64,000 nt of DNA from Pollenia angustigena (lineage: Eukaryota > Arthropoda > Insecta > Diptera > Polleniidae), in assembly GCA_930367215.1 (NCBI GenBank), contig OV884058.1, positions 168,188,478-168,252,477 on the forward strand, in the 5' to 3' direction. A model generated the notes under the pieces. That model was given only the letters and a program-made list of their open reading frames with translations, searched no databases and was not told where the DNA came from. Position numbers and translations under genes: made by a program. Of this stretch, positions 19,924 to 30,835 are shown one piece after another (the first letter of the stretch is position 1; the number at the start of each line of letters is the position of its first letter).

Positions 19924-19981
19924 ATGAGGATACACATACGACATAATAATTATAATTATTATGTCGTATGTGTATCCTCAT
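19924..19981. repeat. 58-bp perfect palindrome
   Basis: The half-site ATGAGGATACACATACGACA continues to the centre at 19952/19953 and is followed immediately by its exact reverse complement, with no spacer and no mismatch. The right half is the end of the Transib coding sequence (minus strand ...EDTHTT, stop); the left half is an inverted copy of it. Such structures arise by fold-back template switching, and could also be an assembly artefact. Confidence 0.95.
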
Positions 19982-20589
19982 TAGCTGCATCATCGGTGTC
20001 AGGAAGAAGAAGTGTGATGGTTTCTGATGAAAATGCTTTTTTATTATTCCATTCTCTTTGCGAACTGCAGCTTATAAAAGGGTCACTGCTCAGGAATAAC
20101 CTATTCAAGACATCTCGCTTCTGCTGAATTTCCTCGAATAATTCGTGCGATATAATCGTAAGTGCTTACATCTGGCCTCGGCAGCTTCTTCTGACAATTG
20201 TCCAATTGGCAAGATTGCTTGCTTTATAACACTACCGCCGTGAATAAGAATCTTGTGCATCGTAGGACTCATGGGGTGCCAGTTGTAAAGTTGCACATAT
20301 ATTTCGGCAGTTTTATGTGTATATTCCTCAAATTTCTCAATGTTAATTCGGTGTCCGCTAGTTATTGCTTCCAATATTATTTTCAGGCGGTTGATTAATT
20401 CTTCATTTATTCCAGTGATTTTCGATGCAGTTGCTGGGTCCTAAAAAAATCTTCTTGATGTGTTGCCATCATTAGTGCTACCGTATCCTTGTTTTGGAAC
20501 ATCTACAAGTATTCCTATCTCGTCTTTAAGTCTTTTTTGGATGAATATCTTCCTCCCTTTAACAATTGCTTTATCTTCATCGCTCCTTA
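19959..20589 (-). pseudogene. Transib transposase C-terminal part (RAG1-like)
   Basis: Minus-strand reading: KDEIGILVDVPKQGYG; NDGNTSRRFF, stop, DPATASKITG; INIEKFEEYTHKTAEIYVQL; YNWHPMSPTMHKILIHGG; ILPIGQLSEEAAEARCKHLR; then, after a frame change, VLNRLFLSSDPFISC and the end at a TAA (19959-19961). The HKILIHG and LPIGQLSEEAAEAR blocks correspond to the C-terminal catalytic region shared by Transib transposases and RAG1, where the third catalytic Glu lies in the SEEAxEAR segment. The Asp-containing N-terminal half is absent. One nonsense codon and one frameshift are seen, so it is inactive. Confidence 0.85.
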
Positions 20590-21505
20590 ATTAAGAATTT
20601 TTGCAATTTATAATTACATATAGGCAGGTATAAATATTGTGAAGTGTTAAAAGTGATGTGAATAACAGTTGAAATCAATAATTCAAAATACATAAAAGTT
20701 TATGACGATATAAAGGTATAAGAAAAAGTGCCCGATGAGCAAAAATAGAAGAAATGTGAAAATTTTAAAAATCGTCAAAAATAATGGCGCAAACTTGCGC
20801 ACACTTTTTTTTTGATTCTAAAATAAGAGATTCCAAATTTTATTGTGGTATCAAACATAATTCGTAGGCATGCTAACCTCACCTTTGAAAACCTCTTCTT
20901 TTCCTTTTTTTGCAAAAAAAAGTGTATAATATGTTTTTTTTTTAGCTTTTGAACGAATTGTTTCAACATGAATATTCAACATATTTTAATTTTTTTTTTG
21001 CTGTTTTAAATAACTTTTGATCAAACCTTACAGCGAAAAAAAAATCTTTGTTAAACCTTTATTCGTTTAGCCGCAAAAAAATATCATATAAACATCCAGA
21101 AACCGAAAAAAAACATTTAAATCTCATATAATTTTCTTCACTTTCCTGACTTTAGCAGGGTCTCAGAGCTACAAATCGCAACTAAAAGTCTTCAAAATTT
21201 ACAATATGATGTAAAATATTGTTGTCTGTCGAGCTGCGTACTTAGTTCTTCAGATTTCTTAAAATTCAGTTTTGCCTTTTTGGCCAGCTTTTCAGGCCAA
21301 ATACTCCTCTGTGTGTCGTTCCGAAACTTCAGTTTATCCCAAACAGGTATGGAAATAGATATTTAGTATCACAATAAAGGAGAAAAAAAACACAATGTAT
21401 GTTTGATGTATTTAAAATGCAAGATATATTCATTTCGTGTATTTATTTCCTTTCATTAACACTAGATTTATTTAAATGTAAAATGTGGCTAAAGCGTTTC
21501 ATGCA

Positions 21506-21976
21506 CAGCCAGAGAAAAAACATGTTTAAATATGGTCACCTCCAACGAAACTATTTTCAAACAAAATTTTAAAGATATTATGATTATTATAACCATATTA
21601 TTTTTGGCGATAACCATATTATGGTTAAATTAGGCCTCCATCAAGAAGCCCCAATCATATTATTGTTGCCTCCGAACATGATATTGTTAATAATAACTAT
21701 AATATGTTTAACACTTATAATAGCCATACCATGTTGCTCTTAGAAAAGAGGAAAATACTATTGTAAATTATAAAACAAATTATTGTCATATTTAACCATA
21801 ACATTTTTAGAGGCAGCCATAATATGGTTGTGTGTTCTTTATGGAGGAGTAATTTAACCATAATATGGTTGTCGCTGACAATTATATGGTTATATTAACC
21901 ATAATAGGTTTAAAATTTTTTTTAAAAATAGTTTGGTTGGAGGTGACCATATTTAAACATATTTTTTCTCTACGTG
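21506..21976. mobile_element. palindromic MITE, family alpha, copy A
   Basis: Ends CAGCCAGAGAAAAAACATG and, reversed, CACGTAGAGAAAAAATATG, each followed by TTTAAATATGGTCACCTCC. The interior is a series of short palindromes of the type AACCATATTATGGTT. Both flanks read CA rather than TA, presumably mutated target bases. About 470 bp, non-coding. Confidence 0.75.
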
Positions 21977-22959
21977 CACTTGCAATAAAATTGTTCAACT
22001 TTACTTATTGTACAATTATATCGCCAATGTGTATGTGATATTCGAAGGTGGCACATTATATTGGCAACAATCAAAAGACTTTTGATTTTTATTGCACACC
22101 GAAAACAAAGTGAAATGTATTGGCAGCATTGTACAATGCTGTTTATGTTATTCCTATAGGTTATGTTCACCTTTTTATTGAATGTATGAAACTATTGTGC
22201 GACTTATTGCATAATATAGAACAAAATGGAACTAATATGGCGAATATCATGTACAATAATATGGCAAGTGTATGGGCCGCTTAAGCCTGACAAAATTTAA
22301 AATTTACGAAAGCGTTAGCTATCAAACGAACTCTCATACTGGGCTCTTTTTCCGACATTTTGGATCAGTATACTCTGGCAAATCATCAGATTTTTACTTG
22401 AATAACGCTACCTGTTATCCAAATTTACTTTAACCCTGAAAGGTTACTCTTCATTTAAGAACATTAAGGTTACTCTCCGTTGGATCGACGAACTATTAAA
22501 ACATTAATTCCAGCGGAACGATTTTTAAAGTAAATATCAACAAAAAGTTTTTTGTTAAGTATTTTTTTTTTAATAAAATAAAATAAAATAAAATAAAAAA
22601 TAAGAGTTCTTTATCTCTCTCAAAATTCTATACGAGTTTAAGCACTTCTTTGTGTTTTCAAATTAATTATTTTTTTAAAGCTTTCATCATCATCATTCAT
22701 CATTGAAAAAAAGAATACACATACAAAAGTTATATGATAAAATATAAGTGAGCTTCGTCGATTCTACGAACATTAACCGTCCAGGGTTAACAATCAGTAG
22801 AGTTTCTTTTTTCCCGCTTTTTTTTGGATTTCCGGGAAAGTTCAAAATTTTTTATGTATTTATTAACTTAATTCTTCAATAGAACTTATATTTCTTACTG
22901 GCTAATTCGCTTTCAATAATTAATTAAGAAGTATGCAGTGTATAATGAAAAGGGAAAAC
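21977..22959. other. AT-rich DNA, nothing recognised
   Basis: Contains a short AATAA-type microsatellite near 22572-22598 and a small CCCGC/CCGGGAAAG fragment near 22814-22842 related to the ends of the element at 3690-5021. No coding signal. Confidence 0.45.
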
Positions 22960-23492
22960 AATTTATGATTTAAGCAAGTTTAACTCACTTTTTGGTTTAA
23001 AATGTTTTTAAACAAACAAATCTATCAATCGGTAAACATATCTTTTACTTAAACGCAAAAAGTTGGGCGTTAAAACAATAAGAGATAGGGTTGCCAGACG
23101 GCCTGGTATAGAATGAATTCTCCAGTTTTTTTTGGGTCTTGTTCAATTACCAGCTCAAATACAATTTGTCCAGTTAAAAAAATTGTTAAATTTCAAATAA
23201 AATACATATGGGCATTTCCCCAGAATGGTCTACCAGGATGAAAAAATAAAATGTTGATTATCATCGTCTTTTATTGTTTATTATTATAAAAAAGTATTTG
23301 CTCTTATAAAAGAATGGTTTCATAGCATATCTCAGCTGTTTTACTTGAGGAAATTGGGCTGGAAACTGGAAAATTTTATATTTTTCTGTATTTTCTACTT
23401 CTAAAGACATTTTAATATACTTATTTTACATGCAAGAAATATGTTATGTTTACACTCTTTCTTCATAATCTCTCATTTACAACCAATTGTAA

Positions 23493-23890
23493 AGGCTCAG
23501 TTAGTCTTTACTTTCTGTTGCTGTTCTGTTTCGTGCCGTTTTGTTACGAAATTGTAAAAGTTAGTTTTTCTGTAGTAACTTATCAGCCATTTATGACAAA
23601 TTTTCTAGTTTTGCACCGTCCATTGTTTTATTTCAATAACTTTGATGCACATAAATTTGAAGAAATTAAATTTTATGAATTCTTAAAATCAAAAAACAGT
23701 ATATTTCAATATAAATATGAATTTATTATTATTTTTTTTGCTGTCACTTACAATTACTTAACAAGTTTTTGATTTAAACAAACTGAACCGCAACAGAACA
23801 GAAAAACTAATCGATTTCATAGCTTTTTTTAATAACAAAAACAAATCAACTGATTCGTAACAGAACAGAAAGTAAAGACTAACTGAGCCT
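23493..23890. mobile_element. Harbinger-like MITE
   Basis: Inverted ends AGGCTCAGTTAGTCTTTACT (about 27 bp paired), flanked by TAA at 23490-23492 and 23891-23893. A 3-bp TWA duplication fits PIF/Harbinger. An open frame at 23446-23772 crosses its left end and has no family motifs, so I treat it as spurious. Confidence 0.65.
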
Positions 23891-23979
23891 TAAAAGAAGT
23901 ATTAAGTTTTTTTGTTAAGGAAATTTGAAGACATTTATGGGAAAATACGTGGCGATAAAAACAAAAAAAACATATGGAA

Positions 23980-24370
23980 AAATCGTACGTTCGCGATCCG
24001 TACCTTCGCGACCGGTAAATAAGCCAATTAAACAAAAAACAAGAGAGATATTTTATTCTGTAAATACTAGATAGAGACCTTCATTAATACACTTTTTAAA
24101 TAAATTAATCACTTTTGAATATTCCGTTCCATTGCGCAGATTTTTACATTTCACTACTGTCAGCCAAAGTTGACTTCTATTTTGCGTACGTTCGTGACCA
24201 CACTTTTATAACTCTTATTATGAAAACTTAAACTCGATGAAATCCATCTTTTGCACTAAACATAGAGCTACCCAAATGATATCGAATCGAAAAAAAAGTG
24301 CTAGGAAAAGTTTTGTTTTCTATATTATTTGTACATTAAAAGCGTACGAACGTACGTTCGTGACCCCAGG
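23980..24370. repeat. dispersed CGTACGTTCGYGACC motifs
   Basis: The motif occurs near 23983 (CGTACGTTCGCGATCC), 24001 (TACCTTCGCGACCGG), 24185 (CGTACGTTCGTGACCAC) and 24351 (CGTACGTTCGTGACCCC, preceded by an inverted half). All lie within the element at 23086-24727 and may be subterminal protein-binding repeats. Confidence 0.55.
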
Positions 24371-24784
24371 AAATGCCCATATACTAAATATACATTAATA
24401 AAGTAGAAAACAGATAAATGTGTATATATAAATTGATTTCGTTTGTATTTTCGAAAAGGTAAAATATGTAAAAATATGCTCTAACAAATCGATTACAAAA
24501 TTAATAATGCGGTTTTATATTGTTTCTGCCTTCTTCGGATGCACAAGAAAAAACATGCAATTGCATATTTACGGCTTCCCTGGTGATGTAATGAATACAA
24601 AGTACATCATAGCTAATCAAAAAGTCTTTTATGAATATCTTTGTTATTTATAGCCCTTTAGATTTTAGGTGACGATATCTTATATGAAGCAAGTTAAAGT
24701 GATAAATTTTGGTTTCCGGCAACCCTAAATAGAAACCATATGAATTTGATAACATTTATCGACGTGCTGTCACATGTTATTTTT

Positions 24785-24895
24785 GAAGATACACTCATAA
24801 AATTATTACAATAACTGATTGTGGGTTAATTAATTCGTTTTCCGTACTGTTGAAATTTAATAAAAATATAGTTATTTTACAAATAATTTTATTTT
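24785..24895. repeat. terminal segment shared with 32160-32290
   Basis: TACACTCATAAAATTATTAC, ATTCGTTTTCCGTACTGTTG and AAATTTAATAAAAATATAG recur in reverse orientation at about 32175-32280. A matching inverted end (GTACATAATATTTGTGAGTG) lies near 26979-27005. It is therefore an end of a dispersed element occupying about 24785-27000. Confidence 0.5.
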
Positions 24896-24948
24896 TTAAC
24901 ATTTATGTTTGTTATTCAAAACACAAACTACCAAAAAATAATGTTTTT

Positions 24949-26778
24949 ATACCCTTCACCGAAGGTAAGAGGGTATATATAACTTTGTCATTCCGTTTGT
25001 ATGTTCCACAATATTGATCCTACACCCTATAATGTATATATATTCTGGATCCTTATGAAAAGCGAAGTTCAAATCCGGTTGTCCGTCTGTCCGTCTGTCC
25101 GTCTGTCCGTGTGTATGTTGAAATGGGTTTTCCAAAAACCCCAGAAATGATGTGGACTAGGTTGATGTATGTTTATATCACATATACTCCGTTTAAGTTT
25201 GCTATTGAATTTCAGCCAGATCGGTCCAAAAATGACGGAGATATGAGCAAAAAACCACGACTGCCTCTGATTTTGCCCAAAAATCCCTTGTTGTTGTATT
25301 TTTTTATTTCTGTATATCTTGAGAACGACAAGAGCCAAAGTTTCTAAATTTGGTACAAACATTTAGATTATGCGGATACAGTATCCCACAAAATGCGGGC
25401 GGGATTGGAGAAGTGGGCGTGGTACCTCCCGTACAAAAATTATTAAAAATTGTAGAAAAACCTGAAACACTCGGGAAAATCGGTTCAGATACGAAAAAGT
25501 TATGACCAAAATATAATTTTTTTTTTCGGGAACCATAGATCTTCCCGAGTCCAAGTTTTATAATCAAAATAACTGGCAAATTTCTTCTTTAACACGTCGA
25601 TATATAAATCTGTCAAATCGGTTAAGAAATAGCAGAGTTATGACCAAAATACTGCAATCCCAAAAATTACTTTTTTATAATTAAGTTTGTTTAAATATGT
25701 ATACATATATGTAAGTATATATATATATACCTATAACCCAATTTAATGGTAATATTATTCTTAAGCACGTTGGTATATAAATCTGCTAAATCGGTTAAAA
25801 ATGGTTAAGTTATGGGCAAAATACTCAAAAAAAGCACTAAAAAACATTAAAATTTTTATTATAAAAACTAAAATTTTAGAGCTGTAATATGACCTATTCA
25901 TACGTTTTAGATATCAAAATATCGGAAAATCGGGGAAAAAATGATATGGCAAATATATAGCTTTTTTTAAATACCTATTTTCGGGAACCATAGATCTTCC
26001 CGACTCCAAGTTTTATTACCAAAGTAAATGGTAATTTTATACTTTAAGATGTCGGTATAAAAATCTGTCAAATCTGTTACAAAATGGCCGAGTTATGACC
26101 AAATTCTAAAATTTGATCAAAACTAAACTAACTATACTTAACCCTTCTGCACTCCTTGGGTCAATTTGACCCAATTTTGGTTTTCAAACGCAAAATTTGT
26201 CCCTTTTAATATAAGATATGGACGTGAAACTTCAATTTATCCATTACAGGGACAAAAATTATAAATTTAAATGAAAATAATAAAATTTTAGTTTTTCCTT
26301 CCCCCTCCAAAAAACACGATTTACACACATTTAATATCCTTTGGGTCAATATGACCCAACATGCGATATTGCAAGTTTAATTCCACTTTAAAATTTGTTT
26401 TCTATTGAATTGAGTTCATCTTCATTCAGAATCATCGATCAATAATTTTTTCGGTCAAATAATCAATAGAATCGCTTTTGTTTTTATTACACTTAAATAT
26501 GAAATGCTGTTAACATTTTATTGTTGGGTCATATTGACCCAAAGGATCATAGGAAAGGCACATATCCAAGGGATGCAGAAGGGTTAAACTCATAATATAT
26601 TTAATAGCACGCAAGCATGTGCAAATAATTAAATAAAACTAAACAATACATATTATATAATATACATGTATATATACATATATTTAGATATCCATATATA
26701 TAAACTTCTGTTCTTTCCAAACCATGGTGAAGGGTTTATAAGATTCGGCATAGCCGAATATAGCCCTCTTACTTGTTT
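24949..26778 (+). repeat. hairpin-end repeat family R, copy 2
   Basis: Starts ATACCCTTCACCGAAGG, contains GTCCGTCTGTCC repeats near 25080 and several AAATCGGTT..GAGTTATG modules. It ends with GGTGAAGGGTTTATAAGATT followed by the hairpin ATTCGGCATAGCCGAAT and TATAGCCCTCTTACTTG. The start and end are inverted over ACCCTTCACC. Several family copies occur in this window in both orientations. No conserved coding frame is seen. A piggyBac-like MITE is nested in it. Confidence 0.7.
26142..26583. mobile_element. piggyBac-like MITE
   Basis: TTAA at 26138-26141 and 26584-26587 flank ends CCCTTCTGCACTCCTTGGG and TGCAGAAGGG. Inner inverted GGGTCAATTTGACCC blocks occur near 26159 and near both sides of the interior. 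TTAA plus CCCTT...AAGGG is the piggyBac signature. Non-coding, 442 bp. Confidence 0.85.
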
Positions 26779-27119
26779 CGTATTAATTTTGTTATGTAGT
26801 TTGATTTTTTTCGGTTAAAATATATTTTTTTAAAGTAAAAACCATTCAGTATTAACGAATATGCTGTTCAATAAATAAAAAATTAAAAAATGAACGTAAA
26901 AATCGTTTGTTTTAAATGAAATGTAAATGATCCGTTTTCTAAATGAATTTTATTTTGTGTAAAATGAATTTTCGTTTTAATTTAAGTACATAATATTTGT
27001 GAGTGCACATATAATACATGCGATACTGATTTACTGCTGTTGAGGTTAAACTACAAACATATAGTTAAGCTTAGTTCAAGTAAACCAGCGTTTTAAAATT
27101 CACCACTACTTGTGGTGAT

Positions 27120-28740
27120 TATACATCTAAGATCCCTTAAAAAAAATATATTCTGGCTCCTTGAGTAATTCTAAGTCGATTTAGCCATGTCTGTCCGTCT
27201 GCCGTCTGTTGAAAACACACTCACTTTCGAAAAACTCAAAGGATATAAACAAACAGTGTCAAATTGCTTGTAGTTATCCTTAGCAGTTTGGTATTGAAAT
27301 TCAGCAAAATCGTTTATGAAACATCAGAGCTATGAACCAAAATGTGGAACTAACACCCTAAAAAATTGATTATATGTTAAAACTAACATAAATGGTGGAA
27401 TATAAACCATATAAACCCTGCTCCCGGAAAACCATTTAGTTCGGCTTAAACCGTTATAAACAATGCTATCATAATAAAATTTGGTACGTCAAACTTTTAT
27501 AGGACTAGAAGTCACAATGTCAAATTTCGTGAAAATCGGTTCATAATTTACTATAAGACCCACATAAGCAATACTCCCGGAAAACAGTTTATTACGCCTA
27601 AAACCGTTATAAATTTGACACATCACAGTTTTATAGGACTAGATGATGATCGGTCTATAATTAACTATAGGCCCCATTTAAAACCTACTCTGGTAAATTA
27701 ATTAATGTGCGGTGCTTTAAAACCATGGTAGATAAGGCCATGATGGCATTATTGCTCAATTGAATGGGGAAAAAGCCATAATGGCCTTATTACGCAATTA
27801 TTAAGAGGTAAGGTCATAGGAAAATTTTGCGAAATGAGAGATATAGCCATATTTATTTTCGCAAATGAGAGATAAAGCCATATTATTTCAGAAAATTGTT
27901 ATGCATGGTGAAAATATTCTGTAAAAGGGAAAGTCCTTAGTTATCATTGAGAAACATTTCTTTATTCTTGTGACGCACGCAGGAAAACTTTATTCAGCGA
28001 AGCCACCTGCCGCGTCCTTCTGGAGGAAAAAACCTCTAAGCGCAGAAAAACTCTTGTATGCGAAGCCAGATTTTAATACTTAACTTTAGTGTCTCCGGAA
28101 CTGAAATGAGAGATAAAGCCATCATGGCCTTATCTACCATGGTATTAAAGCACCACCCCCCCCCCCCCCCTCCCTAATCAAATACGCCTAAAACCGTAGC
28201 AGATATATTTATTGCGGTAAAATTTCTTCCAGCTAAGCTTCATACGGCCAAAAAAATGTTATGAAATTTGTGATATACGGTCAATAATTTACCTAGATCT
28301 CATAAAAAGCAGCCTTCTGAAATCCACTGTAAACGCTAAAACTTATTTCATCGCTGTATTCAAATTTATTAAAAATTTTTTATACAAGAAATCACTCTGC
28401 ATAATTTTAGGATGATTGGTTCATAACTTACAATGGTTCCAATATAAATGCACCTCCTGAAAATCATTTAAGTTCGGCTTAAACTGTTTCGAATCATGAT
28501 ATATTACTCAAGCTGTTATAATTGCTTAAAAAAAGGCATAAGACTTTCTGATTGTCGGTCAATAGTTTAATGTAGGTGTAAACCGCAACCAATTTTAATG
28601 CTGGCGTCTGTTTCTAATAAAATAAATTAATTATATAATCCTAATAAAAGATATCATATAGAATCCACTCCTGAAATATTCGCTCGGTTGGTGGAGGGTA
28701 TCACAGATTCGGCACAGCCGAATATAGCACTTTAACTTGT
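27120..28740 (+). repeat. hairpin-end repeat family R, copy 3
   Basis: Contains CTGGCTCCTTGAGTAATTC, GTCTGTCCGTCTGCCGTCTG, repeated TTCGGCTTAAAC / CGCCTAAAACCGT modules and ends GGTGGAGGGTATCACAGATT then the hairpin ATTCGGCACAGCCGAAT. This is the best reference copy for aligning 12725-16440, 43190-44110 and 50927-52040. A MITE is nested at 27711-28154. Confidence 0.7.
27711..28154. mobile_element. MITE with GGTGCTTTAA ends
   Basis: GGTGCTTTAAAACCATGGTA continues through GATAAGGCCATGATGGC and pairs with the right end (about 28116-28154). Internally GAGAGATAAAGCCAT is repeated. It is followed at 28156-28170 by 15 consecutive C. No clear target duplication. Confidence 0.65.
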
Positions 28741-29100
28741 TATTTACAGTTTTATTCCCCTAATCAGCAGTGGTGAATGAAGGTATACTAAGGGCTAAAA
28801 AATCAAAGCAAGTTAAATTCTCTTTTTGGTTTAAAATGTGTTTAAACCAACAAATCTATAAATCACCAAACATATAAACCATCTTTAAACCATAAAATTG
28901 GGCGTTTAAACTACCAATACAGACCAAATGAATTTGATAAGATTTATCATAGTGCTGCCACATGTTATTTTTTAACAACATATAATACATGGGGCACTAA
29001 TTTATAGTTGTTGAGTTTAAACTACATATAAATTCAAGTTAAGTTCAACTAAACCAGCGTTTAAGCCATCAGTGATTTATTAGCCATAAGTCTATCATTC
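28741..29100. repeat. repeat S, uninterrupted copy
   Basis: Reference copy for the split S repeat at 22960-27110. It includes GCAGTGGTGAATGAAGG near 28767 and AACCAGCGTTTAAGCC near 29058. Copies differ by substitutions and small indels. No coding content. Confidence 0.5.
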
Positions 29101-30835
29101 CATATGAATCTTTTTAATATTTTTTTAAGATCGTATTAAGTATGTATTACTTTATCAACGTATAACCCAATAAATTAAATGTTGGAGCTCGTGATGCAGA
29201 GTTGTTCGCTTTGTTTTTCTTTATATTGTGTATAGAATTCATATTTATATATTTTATACTCTCTCAGTTTAAAGAGAATGTGTCGTTATTATTTCTTAGT
29301 GTTTATAGCAAAATAAAAACTTTTAACAATTTAATCTCGTAATGCATTTTTTCAGTTTTGATGCTTTTGAATTAAGTGAGCGATACATTATGGGTCCTTC
29401 AGTTATTCCAAGTCGATAAAACCATTTGTGTGTCAACATGATTTTAGTTTCTAGTTTGATATTGAATCCCAGCAGAATCGGCTCAGTAGGCAAAGAGTTT
29501 AAAAATTTACAAAAACTAATAAAAATTGGTGGCGGAATGCACCGATTGCTATTAAATTTCAAAAAATTAATTTTATATGTTACCATGTTTCGTGACGGTC
29601 GGTCTATAATTTACCATAGCTCCATTAATTTTTTTTTTCTCTAGTAAATCATGTTAGTATGACTAAGTGTAGTGAAATTTAGCATAATCTTTTTTCATAA
29701 GGCATGAAATCACTCGAAATACCCCATATAAAATACAATCTCATAAAAACTTTACTACGCCATTAAATGTGAAACTAAATTATATTGTTGTTAAATTAAG
29801 CCCACTACAGTTTGCTAAGACAAGAAATTAAATTTCGCGAAGGTTGGTCTATAATTTACCAAAGGCCGTATATATAGCCCATTCTCAAAAATCAGCCAAA
29901 AAAGGCTTAAACTATAGTAAATTTTAAAATTGTGGTGAAATTCAATCGGGTAAAACAGCTGAAGACACGAGTCCCACTTAGATTGATGAAAGTATAACAA
30001 AAGTTTTTTAAAAAATTTCCCGGGAATCACGCAATTATTTCCCGGAATAGCGGGAATTTAAAACCATTGAAAATCCAATGAAATCCAAACGTCCAAAATG
30101 CATTTCTTCATGTATTGACCTTTTGAATAAAATATTTTTTAAATAAATATTAAATTTTTTGTGATATTTTTTGCAAATTCAAGGTTTTTAAGGACTTAAA
30201 AAAAACCTTTAGAGCAAGACAAGCAGCCTCTTTTTAGAAAATTAATAAAAAAAGGATAAACAAAACCAATTTTCTATGGGTCCTTAGGAACACAAAATGG
30301 TATTCAATTGTAAAAGCGCGGTTTGTTTTTCCAATTTTCCTCTGAGGCATATGTAAATTGCAAGATTTTAAACTTTTTGCCTCTCATTTGTCGTAATGCT
30401 TTCTGATAACCGCAGTGCATTTTGTAACTAGAGAAAAATTGTCGATTATTTTTTTAAAACTCTCTTAAAATTGTGGTATTAAATGGCACAAATCATTACT
30501 CACTTTAAAAGTGGGGAATGTAAGAAAAGATAAACTAACTTTGATATCGTTGCAAAAAAGACTTTTTAAGTGTTATCAGTTCTTATTCACTCTGCATTCT
30601 TTTTTTTTTGCTAATAAATTTAGCTTTTCTAAAAAAAATGTTTGGGAGATGATCTGGCCTAAGCAACCTGTGAAATGCGCATAGAAATTAGCTTGTCCCC
30701 CAACTATAAATTTCAGTATTTTTTATCAAGAATTACGAAAAACAAAATCTTGTTAATTAAAAATTCCTATAATTTCAGCAGCCCGTCCGGCGCAGAATCT
30801 GTTGTTAATTTTATTCACTTAAGTTGTGATTCATA
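29101..30835. other. AT-rich DNA with a partial R fragment
   Basis: From about 29390 to 29990 scattered R-family phrases occur (GGGTCCTTCAGTTATTCCAAG, CGGTCTATAATTTACC). At 30015-30062 a TTTCCCGGGAATC fragment resembles the 3690-5021 ends. No gene recognised. Confidence 0.4.

Larger units (their letters stand above)
19121..21313 (-). mobile_element. Transib element, internally decayed
   Basis: The inverted ends begin CACAGAGGAGTATTTGGCC and pair for about 36 bases with the right end (to 21313). They are flanked by a perfect 5-bp duplication TGTCG (19116-19120 and 21314-21318). A 5-bp duplication plus CAC-initial ends is the Transib signature, and the first seven bases CACAGAG resemble the V(D)J heptamer CACAGTG. 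The minus strand encodes a broken RAG1-like C-terminus (19959-20589). The N-terminal transposase half is missing, so about 670 bp between the coding remnant and the right end is unexplained filler. Confidence 0.85.
23086..24727. mobile_element. hAT-like element in repeat S
   Basis: Ends TAGGGTTGCCAGACGG and, reversed, TAGGGTTGCCGGAAACC. Comparison with the empty site in the S copy near 28920 (CCAATACAGACC) places the insertion there. Flanks AATAAGAGA and AATAGAAA look like an aged duplication of about 8 bp. It contains the MITE at 23493-23890 and, at about 23983-24370, repeats of CGTACGTTCGYGACC. No transposase recognised. Confidence 0.6.
22960..27110. repeat. repeat S, copy split by two insertions
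   Basis: Segments at about 22960-23085, 24728-24785 and 27000-27110 align in order with the uninterrupted copy at 28770-29090 (GCAAGTTTAACTCAC, TTTTGGTTTAAAATG, TTGGGCGTT; ATGAATTTGATAACATTTATC, GTGCTGTCACATGTTATTTTT; ATAATACATG, AACCAGCGTTT). The first gap is the hAT-like element 23086-24727; the second holds an element bearing TACACTCATAAAATTATTAC ends and the R copy inside it. Confidence 0.6.

Noticed and set aside
20775..20969. Lys-rich minus-strand open frame in the Transib element as the missing transposase half
   Set aside because: It contains no Transib/RAG1 motifs and is dominated by poly(A)/poly(T) codons.
23446..23772. 108-codon hydrophobic frame as a membrane protein
   Set aside because: It crosses the boundary of the Harbinger-like MITE at 23493 and consists of AT-rich Phe/Leu/Tyr codons, as expected for random sequence.
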